This document shows, piece by piece, positions 8,269 to 17,600 of a DNA stretch of 41,831 nucleotides. The notes under the pieces are model-generated. The model had not been told where the DNA came from. It made no database searches and saw only the letters and a list, made by a program, of their open reading frames with translations. Source of the stretch: a bacterium (GTDB lineage: Bacteria > Myxococcota_A > Bradymonadia > Bradymonadales > Bradymonadaceae); the NCBI GenBank assembly GCA_030427705.1, contig JAUIBR010000053.1, forward strand, positions 1 through 41,831, in the 5' to 3' direction. A program made the position numbers and the translations under genes. Every line of letters begins with the position of its first letter. Within the stretch, counting starts at the first letter, position 1.

Positions 8269-8911
8269 TCAAATCTCCTACTTATCGCTGACTTCGTGTC
8301 AGCAGTGGAAAACGATCGAAAACTTACGTCGCACATCAAACATTCAAGATTCAGGCCAACCAGCCAAACATTCTTTATTTTTTTCGTGCGCAATTCAGAC
8401 CCGCATATAAAGCGGATTTACACCCGTTAAGTCAAGGGGTTGCCACATTTCTGTCACAACCACACTGTCCTACATCACCACATATCATTCGCAATTCCGC
8501 ATGGTTGGAGGGTTTTGTCCTACATCTTACTACGTGTTAACGACCGCAGTTTCGTCGCCAAAATTGATCACATTTCGCGTCCAAATTCCGAACAGCAAGT
8601 CCGCGGAGATCGATTGATTCATATAAGAATGATCATGCGCACAAGCTGCACCGAAAACCGGGTGTTAGTTTTTGAACAGTCACCTATTTGCCGCCAAAAG
8701 CTGACATTCACTGCGGGATTGCCGTCAAACTACGAACTTTTTTCGTACCTGTCTGATTGCGACTGCGCGTGTCAACCCCAGCCAGAGCGCCGATTTCCAG
8801 AAAGTGCTTGACCCTAGACGGTCATGAAGCCAAGTTATCCCCGAATTCGCCCTCGGGCGGATGATTGATTGAATGAATTGATGTTTCTTTGTTCCTACCC
8901 TTGAGGTTTCG
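8269..8911. other. 643-bp divergent intergenic region
   Basis: Gene-free stretch between the divergent metallopeptidase (-) and rlpA (+) genes. It is visibly more AT-rich than the flanks. It holds a candidate minus-strand promoter (8406-8435) and a small inverted repeat TACGAA-CTTTT-TTCGTA (8731-8747). Near 8622 a TATAAG-like -10 element lacks a clear -35 partner. An open frame at 8440-8811 (123 codons) has no ribosome site and a Cys/His/Arg composition unlike the neighbouring proteins, so I do not call it. Room exists for a small RNA or for regulatory sites controlling both genes. Confidence 0.6.
8406..8435 (-). promoter_or_regulatory. Candidate sigma-70 promoter for the metallopeptidase gene
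   Basis: Minus strand TTGACT (8435-8430) and TTTATA (8411-8406) separated by 18 bases. This predicts a transcript start near 8398 and a leader of about 130 bases before the ATG at 8268. CCGC and GCGG flank the -10 element symmetrically (8401-8404 and 8412-8415), which could be an operator half-site pair. Motif match only. Confidence 0.5.
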
Positions 8912-9418
8912 ATGTCTGTTGTGAAGGCAGCCGTAATGTTCGCGATGTACGCGCATTACGGAGCGGGTAATCCCGCAGACATTCCGACCGTGACCGAGCC
9001 TCCGATTCAGGAGGTGGGTTTGGCGTCATGGTATGGGGACGGCTCGTGGCACGGCGACCAAACCGCAAATGGTGAAGTGTTTGAGCCGGAGAAGTTCACG
9101 TGTGCGCACCGAACACTCCCGTTCGACAGTGTTGTGCTCATCGTAAACAAGGCAAATCGTCGGCGAGTTTGGTGCCGGATCAACGATCGTGGACCGTACG
9201 GTGCCCGCTTCCCTGATGGAAGTTGGGGGCTGCGCCTCAGCAATGATTCTGCCGGGGACTATCGAGGCATCATCGATATGTCTATCGCGACCGCACGTGA
9301 GCTCGGGACGCTCGACAAGGGACTTCAGCAGGTGGAACTTCGGTACTACCCTGCACCAGGCGCAGAGTTGTTTAACCTCGCCGCCATCGATCTTCAGTAC
9401 GATCTGCAATACCCGTGA
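8912..9418 (+). CDS. rlpA: RlpA-family septal ring lytic transglycosylase
   Basis: A 168-residue protein with the double-psi beta-barrel domain of RlpA, which in Pseudomonas cleaves naked glycan strands of peptidoglycan at the septum. Family landmarks run in order: GLASWYG (36-42), HGDQTANGE (47-55), HRTLPF (66-71) and RINDRGPYG (89-97). His66 and Asp92 fall at the two positions reported essential in Pseudomonas RlpA. The C-terminal SPOR domain that usually binds denuded glycan is absent. The N-terminus has only a short weak hydrophobic stretch, so export is uncertain from sequence alone. GAGG at 8904-8907 supports the ATG. The stop overlaps the GTG start of the next gene (GTGA), so the lipoprotein 9415-10284 is probably a functional partner. 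Confidence 0.9.
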   Translation: MSVVKAAVMFAMYAHYGAGNPADIPTVTEPPIQEVGLASWYGDGSWHGDQTANGEVFEPEKFTCAHRTLPFDSVVLIVNKANRRRVWCRINDRGPYGARFPDGSWGLRLSNDSAGDYRGIIDMSIATARELGTLDKGLQQVELRYYPAPGAELFNLAAIDLQYDLQYP

Positions 9419-10284
9419 GCCCATCTCGGCGCGCACTCGCCGCACTACTCCTAATCTGCGGGATTTTTCTTTCCGGTTGCTCAACCGTGAAGGGATGGTT
9501 GCGACCATGGGTATGCGCGGATGGGGCATGCGAATGTAAGTGCGAAAAGACTGAGCTCGCAGCTCAAACCATCGACGCTCCCGAAGAGACCTCAGGTGAC
9601 GGTGAAGACGAAGCAAATCACCCCACCGAAGAACGCGTGAAGCGACCCAAAACAGACCCGTACAAACTGGTGGATGCTTCCGATGCAGGCTCAAGACAAG
9701 ATCTAACGTCGGCTGAGACCATTACGATCTTGAAGGAATCGTTCTCAGGCAAGTCGGATACTTTCGCTAAAGAGAATCAGGCCGTTCGAGGCCGATTCAC
9801 AAAGAGAGGCACCGATGAGCTCGCCATCATTTCGCCAGAAAGCGAGATATCGATCTACAATTCACGCGGGCGTGTGGCCTATCGAGACAAAGACCGTCCT
9901 CTGGCTTCTGCCGAAGGACTGCCATACGGCCCCGTGCTGGGGATGCGTCTGGTTCGTGATGGTCGCCTCGAGCTGCTTCTGATTACCCAAGAGCAGACCA
10001 ACGAGACGACAAACATCTACTTTAGCATCTACAAGGTGTTCGGGCGCGAGATCGGTCGGGTCTTTGACGCCAAAATTGGTGAAGCACACGACGGCAAATT
10101 CGTGCCTTTTGCACGGGTTCAAACGATGGAAGGTGATCGCGATCATTTCCTCGAACTCACTCCCGTCAAGGAAGGCACACCGGTCGAGACGGACCGTCAG
10201 ATCTTCCATTGGAACCACTGGGAAGGGATGTACCGAGTACCGCGCCAGGCGCCCACCGCACCAGCTACCAAAAACGGCGTTTGA
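9415..10284 (+). CDS. Lipoprotein of unknown function coupled to rlpA
   Basis: A 289-residue predicted lipoprotein starting at GTG 9415, four bases inside rlpA. The signal peptide (RRALAALLLICGIFLSGC) has a lipobox with Cys at about residue 22. A short Cys-rich patch follows (CADGACECKC), then an acidic low-complexity linker (about residues 50-90). The C-terminal 180 residues look beta-rich, with RGRFTKRGTDELAIIS and LRLVRDGRLELLLITQ-like segments that recall FG-GAP/VCBS-type repeat blades, although I cannot confirm a propeller. The overlap with rlpA suggests coordinated production, perhaps as an envelope partner of the hydrolase. No enzyme motif is seen. Confidence 0.85.
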   Translation: MSPSRRALAALLLICGIFLSGCSTVKGWLRPWVCADGACECKCEKTELAAQTIDAPEETSGDGEDEANHPTEERVKRPKTDPYKLVDASDAGSRQDLTSAETITILKESFSGKSDTFAKENQAVRGRFTKRGTDELAIISPESEISIYNSRGRVAYRDKDRPLASAEGLPYGPVLGMRLVRDGRLELLLITQEQTNETTNIYFSIYKVFGREIGRVFDAKIGEAHDGKFVPFARVQTMEGDRDHFLELTPVKEGTPVETDRQIFHWNHWEGMYRVPRQAPTAPATKNGV

Positions 10285-10393
10285 AATGCGCGAATCGGTT
10301 GCAGGACCAATTTCGATTCGATAGATTAAAGACTCATTAGGCACATCGCCTTAGCAGTACATTTCCTTCTTAGCTCTAGAGAGGCCTCCACCC

Positions 10394-10624
10394 ATGGTTT
10401 TTACCGTTCGGTGTTACAAGTGCAGTGCAGACGCGGTTCGATTGGTACTCGGCGGCCGAGCCATTTTGCACGCAAGATGTCACGCCTGCGGGACGAATCT
10501 TCTGGCAGAGGTCTTGGCGTTTGAAGAAGAGACTCTTACTGAACACACGGATACGGAAACGGAGGCACAAAGTCCGTTTCCTGAATCCCCAATGGGTGAG
10601 CTTTTAGAGACTGGAGCCGAGTAG
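10394..10624 (+). CDS. Small zinc-ribbon protein
   Basis: A 76-residue cytoplasmic protein with two knuckles, C7-x2-C10 and C29-x2-C32, spaced as in single zinc-ribbon domains such as those of MJ0042-type or regulatory FYDLN proteins. The remainder is an acidic Glu/Thr-rich tail. GAGAGG lies about 10 bases before the ATG. It ends three bases before the stop of the opposite-strand gene at 10628. It is short, but the paired Cys motifs and ribosome site support a real gene. Role unknown; zinc ribbons of this kind often bind nucleic acid or protein. Confidence 0.72.
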   Translation: MVFTVRCYKCSADAVRLVLGGRAILHARCHACGTNLLAEVLAFEEETLTEHTDTETEAQSPFPESPMGELLETGAE

Positions 10625-10627
10625 GTT

Positions 10628-10882
10628 TCAGTCGTTTTTCAGCTGCCGGTCAACCAACGTAACCGTTTCATGGGATGGGCGTTTGAAGAAGTACTCGTAA
10701 CGGAGCCCTTCTTCGACTGGTACGAGTACGACCGAAACGAGCTCCCAACCGTGCGTCCCGATCGTGTCCAGGTCGACACCGCGATACAACCGGTCATGCT
10801 GCTCTTCAAAAAAGCTAACAGATTGGGGATTTTCGATTGATGCACTGGCGTGCATGTACTGCCAAGCATGCGGCTTTTCCAT
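10628..10882 (-). CDS. DUF4177-like small protein
   Basis: An 84-residue protein with the pattern DLDTIGTHGWELVSVVLV followed by a YEYFFKRP strand. That matches the short DUF4177 family, in which a helix ending in GWELVsv is followed by a strand ending in FKR. Function of the family is unknown. GAGGA lies five to six bases before the ATG. It is the last gene of a minus-strand group after the AAA+ protein (63-base gap), so it may be cotranscribed with it; the hairpin ACCCG-CATTAT-CGGGT in that gap is weak and has no T-tract. Confidence 0.75.
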   Translation of the reverse strand: MEKPHAWQYMHASASIENPQSVSFFEEQHDRLYRGVDLDTIGTHGWELVSVVLVPVEEGLRYEYFFKRPSHETVTLVDRQLKND

Positions 10883-10945
10883 CAGATCCTCGAAGGCAAT
10901 GAGTTGCGTTGGGTTGGGTACCCGATAATGCGGGTTAGGGCAACG

Positions 10946-13708
10946 TCAATCCGCCTTTTCGGCGGTTAGAACGACCTGCTCATCCACGAAATCGAGCGTG
11001 ATGGCATTGCCGACCCCGCCTCGTAGCAGCGCAGAGGTGACGGGGTCGAATAGGAAATTGTCGACCAGGGCTTCGATTGCCGCAGCCTCAGGCGTTGAAG
11101 CGGCAGAAGTCTCGATGAACTCCCGAAGAACAGGAGTGATCGTGACCTCGATGAGGTACTCGTCTCGCAATGCCGCCACGAATTGATTAATCCGTCGCTC
11201 CACCAACTGGTGGATGGAGGATTGTCCCGTGGAAGACAGCGAACGGAATCCAATTACTCCGTCGACGTAATCTCGGACACGGGCGCCGAATGCCTGGTCG
11301 TGGCTATCCAAAATCGCCTTTGTCGAAGCCTCTGATGCGCCTTGCCCGAACCCTATCTTCGCGCCGGATTTCTCGTCTTGGGTGGTTACCGTGAGCACGA
11401 AGATCGCGTTAGAAGCATCTGCGGTATACCCGCGGGTATCATCGATCTCGCCCTCGCTGATGAGTCGTAGCATACGATCTTGGATGCGAGGGTGAGCACG
11501 ATCGAAATCCTCCAAAAGTACGACCGAACTGGGTCGACGCCGCAGAGGAGTAACGAACATATCTTCGTCTTCGTATCCCACGTAACCAGGCGGTGAACCG
11601 ACCAAACGGCTCATGGAATGAGACTCCTGAAAGTCAGTCATATCCAAGCGAATCACCGCACGATCATCGTTGAACACCTCTGCTGCCAAGGCCTGAGCCA
11701 CCGTTGCTTTGCCCACTCCAGGCGGTCCAACGAACACGAGAACTGCCATCGGTCGATTCTGCCGGGCACGCCGTAGACGTCCGCCGACCAGAGAACGCGC
11801 AATCTCACTGATAGCATCGTCCTGCCCAATGATGCGTTCCTTCAAGCGGGCTTCGAATCCGTTCCACCAGCTCATTTCTCCACGCATGAGGCGGTCGATA
11901 GGAATGGATGTTTTCAGCTGCACCTGACGAGCTACGTCGATGCGACCGACCAGCTTTCGTGGGCTTTCGCTATTGGTTTCCACCAGATCGTTGGCCAACG
12001 AGATGCAAGCATCCATGAGGAGCTTCTTAGCTTTGTCGGGAAGTCGCTGTTCAGGAATGTACCGAACCGACAGTTCGACCGCGGCTTCCACGGCTTCATC
12101 GTCGACTTTCACGTCGTATTCAGCTTCAAGATCCGAAACCAAGGAGTTCAAGATGTCCCGCACCAAGTGGTCGGACGGCTCACCGACCTCGACTCGCTCA
12201 AAGCGTCTCTTCAGCGCCGGGTCTTGTTCGAACCATCGCCGGTACTCGGCTTCTGTCGTCGCGGCGACAACAGCGATGCGGCCTGACGCCAATGCGCTCT
12301 TGAAATGGTTCGGAATCTCGGCCGGAGCGTGGCTTCCTGCGCGTGGCGCGAAGACGGCGTGGGCCTCATCAATGAACAAGATGACGTCTTTTCCCGCCTC
12401 TTCCAACAAGCCCTTGATCCGCGATTCGAGGTCGCCACGATAGCTCGTGCCGCTCATCAACGAGGCGCCGTTTATCTCGACCAGCCTGTGACCTTGCAGC
12501 TTCCGAGGGACTTTTCCGGACGCAATCTTCTGTGCGAGCGCGACTGCTAATGCGGTCTTTCCAACTCCAGCCTCACCCGTGAGCAGCGGATTTCGCTGCT
12601 CTTTTCGCAGCAGGACGTTGAGGACACGTCGAAGTTCAGTCTCTCGACCGACAATCTCAGGAAGCTTTCCTTCCATCGCTTCAGCGGTGAGGTCTCGACC
12701 AAGTAGGTCCAGGGTTGGGGTCGACGCTCGACGGGCACCAAGTCGAATTGCAGCCTCCACAGGCAGCGCCTCTTGGAGCACCTTCGGCTCACCCAACGCG
12801 CGTCGAATCTCGGACTCGAGCCCAAGTGCCTGCACCAGCTCAAGGCTCGACCCACCGTCCTCAAGGAACGACTCAACGATCTCTCGTTCACCCACCTGCC
12901 CTTCCGCACGTCGCGCGGCATGTGACAGCATGCGCACCATCCTTGGAGTCAGGGTCTTGCGTCCAATGTGAAATTCTGGGATCGGATTCGGTTTGCTGCC
13001 GATCAAACGAAGTAGTTCTTCCCGCAATCGACCGGGTTCGAGGCCGCGCGCGCAGGCGCTGCGCCAAATCGTGGAATTCTTAACGCTGCAAACCATCGCG
13101 ACCAGATGGGGTGTACCCAAGAATGGCGTGCCATGTTCTGCGGCAATCGTCATCGACCCCTGCAACAAGCCCCACATCGTGTCATCGAAGACCTCTTCGC
13201 GAAGCAATCCGCGCTTGTCGAACAGGATGTCGCCTCCGCCCTCTCCAAGGCGTCGGATGGCCCAGCGCACCGAAGCGGATTCCACCGCTTCCGCCCGCCA
13301 GATAACGTTGCGCAAGATGTCTGCTTCAGAGATTTTCTTCGACTTCGAGGACGAATGTGAATACGCCTCGACCAGGATACGGCTGAATCCTCGCGAGAAC
13401 GACGCCCGATCGAACTCGGGGTCCCCTGGTGTGTCTTCCTCGATCTCTTTGGCGAGTGCACGGAGCCGTACCAGAACATCTTCTGGGTCGACATTGCCCT
13501 CAGTCCCTTCCGAAATCACTTCGACGAGCCCGTTATGACCACGTTCGATCAAGACGATCATCAGGTCCAAGGGCAGGAACATCTTCCGCCCCATCTGCTT
13601 GAGCAGAGCCGCCGTTTCGTCAAGAACTGCGCGTGCGTCATCCGATAGAAGGTTGACGCGCAGTCGGCCTTCGTCATCAAAGATGATCGATTGCGAGTTA
13701 TCTGACAT
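10946..13708 (-). CDS. ClpA/ClpC-like AAA+ unfoldase with degenerate second ATPase domain
   Basis: A 920-residue Hsp100-type protein. Two helical repeats resembling Clp N-domains occupy about residues 15-90 and 170-300. D1 is intact: Walker A GEAGVGKT (378-385), pore-type loop SYRGDLE, Walker B FIDE (Asp447, Glu448), sensor AATT and arginine fingers Arg501/Arg502. No long ClpB middle domain follows, so it is closer to ClpA/ClpC. D2 keeps Lys667 and the GYVGYED pore loop, but its Walker A is GPPGVGKA (Ala668 instead of Thr/Ser). Its Walker B is LLED (Glu733-Asp734, inverted from Asp-Glu), the sensor-1 Asn is Thr, and the usual NR arginine finger aligns with Asp-Tyr. An IGF tripeptide sits where ClpA/ClpC/ClpX carry the ClpP-binding loop. 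It may be a D1-driven unfoldase or adaptor. No strong ribosome site is seen. It is probably cotranscribed with the methyltransferase upstream. Confidence 0.92.
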   Translation of the reverse strand: MSDNSQSIIFDDEGRLRVNLLSDDARAVLDETAALLKQMGRKMFLPLDLMIVLIERGHNGLVEVISEGTEGNVDPEDVLVRLRALAKEIEEDTPGDPEFDRASFSRGFSRILVEAYSHSSSKSKKISEADILRNVIWRAEAVESASVRWAIRRLGEGGGDILFDKRGLLREEVFDDTMWGLLQGSMTIAAEHGTPFLGTPHLVAMVCSVKNSTIWRSACARGLEPGRLREELLRLIGSKPNPIPEFHIGRKTLTPRMVRMLSHAARRAEGQVGEREIVESFLEDGGSSLELVQALGLESEIRRALGEPKVLQEALPVEAAIRLGARRASTPTLDLLGRDLTAEAMEGKLPEIVGRETELRRVLNVLLRKEQRNPLLTGEAGVGKTALAVALAQKIASGKVPRKLQGHRLVEINGASLMSGTSYRGDLESRIKGLLEEAGKDVILFIDEAHAVFAPRAGSHAPAEIPNHFKSALASGRIAVVAATTEAEYRRWFEQDPALKRRFERVEVGEPSDHLVRDILNSLVSDLEAEYDVKVDDEAVEAAVELSVRYIPEQRLPDKAKKLLMDACISLANDLVETNSESPRKLVGRIDVARQVQLKTSIPIDRLMRGEMSWWNGFEARLKERIIGQDDAISEIARSLVGGRLRRARQNRPMAVLVFVGPPGVGKATVAQALAAEVFNDDRAVIRLDMTDFQESHSMSRLVGSPPGYVGYEDEDMFVTPLRRRPSSVVLLEDFDRAHPRIQDRMLRLISEGEIDDTRGYTADASNAIFVLTVTTQDEKSGAKIGFGQGASEASTKAILDSHDQAFGARVRDYVDGVIGFRSLSSTGQSSIHQLVERRINQFVAALRDEYLIEVTITPVLREFIETSAASTPEAAAIEALVDNFLFDPVTSALLRGGVGNAITLDFVDEQVVLTAEKAD

Positions 13709-13785
13709 TCAGTGTACGGGCTATCGGGCTACGAATTTCGCTAATCCATACTATAGAACATAACCCGTCGTTCCAACCGAAAGCC

Positions 13786-14511
13786 TCACTCAAGTTCCTT
13801 TTCGATGATCATCACCAAGAATCCGCCAAAGTACTTCAACATGCTGTCTCGCGCTCGGAATTCGAGACGCTGAAGCACCGTCGAGACAGCTGGAATCTTG
13901 TGGAAATGGGCGGTTGGCGTCAGAACACGCACACCAGCCCAATCGACGACGCGGAGATTCTCAGGAAGACGCCGGGTTAGATCGATCGGCGAGTCCCAAC
14001 GGGTGAAAACCGCACCTTCGTTGGTTTGCTCGGAAATCTTTTGAGGACCGCCGACGCGCTTTGCAAGGTATCGAATACTCAGGCGATTGTAGAATTCAAG
14101 AATCAACAGGCCACCTCGCCGACACACGCGACTCATTTCAGCCAACGCCGTGTCGATGTCTTCAACATGGGCGAGCACTTTGAACGAATAGACGACGTCA
14201 AACGAAGCATCTTCGAATGGAAGCTCAGTCGCGTTCGCTTTGTATACCTCCAGCCCTCGCTCGCGCGCCTTCTCCAACATACCGTCGCTGAGGTCGATCC
14301 CAGCTGCACGATTCGCAACCGGTTCTACGCGTCGAAGAATCAACCCGGTGCCGCAGCCAATCTCAAGAACATCCTTACCCGCCGCATACGGGAGGATCAG
14401 GTCTGTCTCGAGGCGATCTATGAACGCGTGATAACCAGAATGACGCTCATCCTCGTACCAATCTGCGAACTCATCGTAGTAGCTTTCGTTGTCTTTCGAC
14501 GGGCTGGCCAT
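13786..14511 (-). CDS. Class I SAM-dependent methyltransferase
   Basis: A 241-residue Rossmann-fold methyltransferase of the UbiE/Methyltransf_11 type. Motif I is VLEIGCGTG (48-56), the acidic residue after strand 2 is in GIDLSDGML, motif II is ATELPFEDASFDVVYS, and motif IV lies in LLILEFYN. The C-terminal extension (about 70 residues) resembles small-molecule or lipid methyltransferases more than protein ones, but the substrate is not determined. GGGAG lies seven to eight bases before the ATG. The gene is divergent from the kinase at 14618 across 106 bases and is followed on the same strand by the AAA+ gene after 77 bases. Confidence 0.88.
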   Translation of the reverse strand: MASPSKDNESYYDEFADWYEDERHSGYHAFIDRLETDLILPYAAGKDVLEIGCGTGLILRRVEPVANRAAGIDLSDGMLEKARERGLEVYKANATELPFEDASFDVVYSFKVLAHVEDIDTALAEMSRVCRRGGLLILEFYNRLSIRYLAKRVGGPQKISEQTNEGAVFTRWDSPIDLTRRLPENLRVVDWAGVRVLTPTAHFHKIPAVSTVLQRLEFRARDSMLKYFGGFLVMIIEKELE

Positions 14512-14617
14512 TTTTGAACTCCCTAAGTGCAGCAGCTAACTACATCGTTTCCACAGAAACTGACAAGGCGCTGAAGTTGGTTTAAGCTCCATCCAACGCA
14601 CTTAAGAAGGACAATTC

Positions 14618-17600
14618 ATGAGTCGCACGGAACGCTTGGAATCGCCCCAGCAGTTCGGCAAGTACGAGTTGGTCGCAAGACTTGCTCACGGCCGCATGGG
14701 AGACGTCTACAAAGCAAAGTCCCACGGAGTCGAGGGATTCGAGAAGGTTTTCGTGGTGAAGGTGCTCAACCCGGCCCTCACTCAAAACCCATCGTTCGTC
14801 GAAACCGTGATCGAGGAAGCGAAACGCACGGTCACGCTGTCCCACGCCAACGTTGTCCAGGTTTTCGACCTGGGCCTCGAAGAATCGAGCGGAAACTACT
14901 ACATCGCTCAGGAATACGTGGCGGGGTTTGACCTCGGACGATCGTTCCGTCTTGGCACCACTGTAAAATCCCCGTTGGAGCAAGAACTCGGTCTGTTTAT
15001 CGCATCTGAGGTCGCAAAGGGGCTCGACTACGCGCACCGTCGAAAAGACTACAATTTCAACAGCCTGAACCTACTTCATGGCGACCTTTCGCCACGAAAC
15101 ATCATGTTGTCCTTCGACGGCGAAGTAAAAATCACAGACTTTGGAATGGCCCGGGCCCTCGCGTTGGTCCCTGCGATCGACAATGAAGATGTCATCGAAC
15201 GCTTGTTGTTCAGCGCTCCCGAGGTCGTACGTGGGGAACCCCATTCACAATCAAGCGATATCTTCAGTTTGGGGCTGTTAACATACAACCTGCTGACGGG
15301 GCGACATCCATACTATGACCGCGACCCTGATGTGGTTCGAGATCGCGCGATGAACGCGGAGATTCCACCGCTGACCGACGCAGACAACGTTCCGCGGCAA
15401 CTCATGACGCTGTTGGAGTCCATGCTCGTACCCGACCCAAACGGTCGCACAAACAGCGCCGGAACGGTCTACGAAGAATTGGTTGCGTACATCTTCAGTA
15501 ACAACCTGCGCGCCGACACCCGAGCCTTAGGTCTCTATCTTCAGGAATTGAAGCGACAAGAATTCAAGCTTCAACCCGACGAGACGACTCAGGAATTGGG
15601 GCTTGAAGAGATCAGCCTCGCAGACCTTCAGATCCTTCACGATGCATCGCAGGAGTTTCATCCCGACTCCACAAATGCAGAACTGCCGTCGCATAAAATC
15701 GCGTCGGTCCTTGGCCAAGAGCAGCGCCCTTCTCTACCTGGCTCTCTGGAAGAACACTTCGCATCGTGTCGCGCTGGTAACGGAAAGGCGGTTCTGGTCA
15801 GCGGTGAGCTTGGCGCGGGACGAAATCATCTTCCGGACCGATTGCCGGATGCATTGGGATGGCGCGGTGAAACAAGAGCATTCTCGATCCAAACGACGCC
15901 AGACGACCGATACGCTCCGTTTGGGGTGTTGGCAGATTTCCTTGAGAAAGCGCTCGCAGTTGAAGGGTCATCGGATGGTCCAATTGAACAATTGCGCGAC
16001 GCGGGCACGTCGGAGGGCGCTCTTGAGACCTTCGGAAGCCTCTGGACGACTAGCGGATTTCGCGTGCTTGGTGCTGCCGTTAAGCAATCCCACCTTCTGG
16101 AAGTGTTCGAGAATGCACTCGGAATTTTGACGCGAGAAGGCCCACTCGTCCTCGTCATCGACAACATCGAGAGCATCGATCGCGTGTCACTCGATGTGCT
16201 TCGCCACATCACCGCGACGATTGGCGAGCGTTCGTTCATGCTGGTGATGTGCACCAGTAGCCCCGAGTTGGCCCGTAGCCAGTTCAATCTCGGAAACCCC
16301 GAGAATCTTGTTGCTGTTCATGCCAACGGAGAGCGAGGCCCGGGTCGCCAAACGCTTGCCAACTTATCGGACAACGAGGCGTCTGTTCTTGGTGTGCTTT
16401 CCGTCACTGGTCACAAGCTCACACAAGCTGACGTCGCCACGATCACTGGTCTCTCAAATGAAGCCCTAATGGGCGCGTTGAAAAACCTGTCTGAGGCGGG
16501 CCTGATTCGCGTTCCCCAGACGGGCCACTATTTGTCAGGAACCGGTGACTACCACGAGTGGCTATCCGAGCGTCTTTACGGGGCTGTGGAGTCGATGGCG
16601 ACTTCGATCGCGAGACACTTTAAGCACCGTATCGTCAACCGTGCAGTTCCCCGGTTTACCCCGACGTTGGTTCGACTTTACGCGATCGCTGGCGATCGCC
16701 GGCGACTGATGCGTGATGTGAACAGCATGGCAGGTTGGTTGGAGTACCAGGGTTGGTTCGACACCCTTTCGGAGTTCTATGCAGCCAGCGCACGTTTGGT
16801 CTCGCAGTACATCCCTGGCAGTCCAAATGCGCGAATCGACTTCATGTTGCGCCGTGCTGAGCTCGCATTGAAGATGGCCAATATCGATATCTGTCGCGCG
16901 TCATTGGAGCCGGTGCTCCCCCTTTCTGAGACCGTTAGAAACGACTTTGGCTCTATCCGCGGGCAGCTGCTGATGGGACAAATGTCGATGCAGCAAGACG
17001 ACTTGGTTGATGCCTATCACTTCTTCCGACGCGCGATCACTGCGGCCCAGGCCCTCAATAGCCCCGACCTAACAGCCAAGGGAATGCTCGCGATGGCACG
17101 CTGGCACGACCGATACGGAGATGCGCGAACGGGCCAAACCATGATTGAAGGGGCGATGAATCTCTTCACACATTGGGGTTCAACGCGAACGGAGTTGGAC
17201 ACTCGTGCTCTGCTGCTAAACCGGTATGTCCGTTTGATGAATCATCGGGGTATGCACTTTCGAGCCGACCAGATTTCGATGGAGCTTGAGCGCCTCGCCG
17301 AGGTCACCGGAATGGCTTCGGTCCGCTGCCGCGCGCAGTGGGCCCGCGCGAATGTGCTCCAGTCCCAGAACGACTACGCCAATGCACGTCAGTGCTTGAG
17401 CAATGCCCGACGGCTGGCATACGACCACGGTCTTCAAGCCCTACTCGTCGAGGTTCACCGCGAGGAAACCGGAACCGCCCTGCTGGCGGGAGACTACGAA
17501 GACGTCATCGGAATGAGCGAACAATTGGTGGAACTGGGTCTTGAACACCAGGACTTCTACAGCGCACAACGTGGTCACGATCTTAAGGCAACTGCGTTGT

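Noticed and set aside
8440-8811. 123-codon plus-strand frame in the intergenic gap
   Set aside because: No ribosome site and a Cys/His/Arg composition unlike real proteins here; left as noncoding.
10291-10320. Terminator after the lipoprotein 9415-10284
   Set aside because: CGAATCG/CGATTCG arms are only 7 bp with a 16-base loop and no T-tract.
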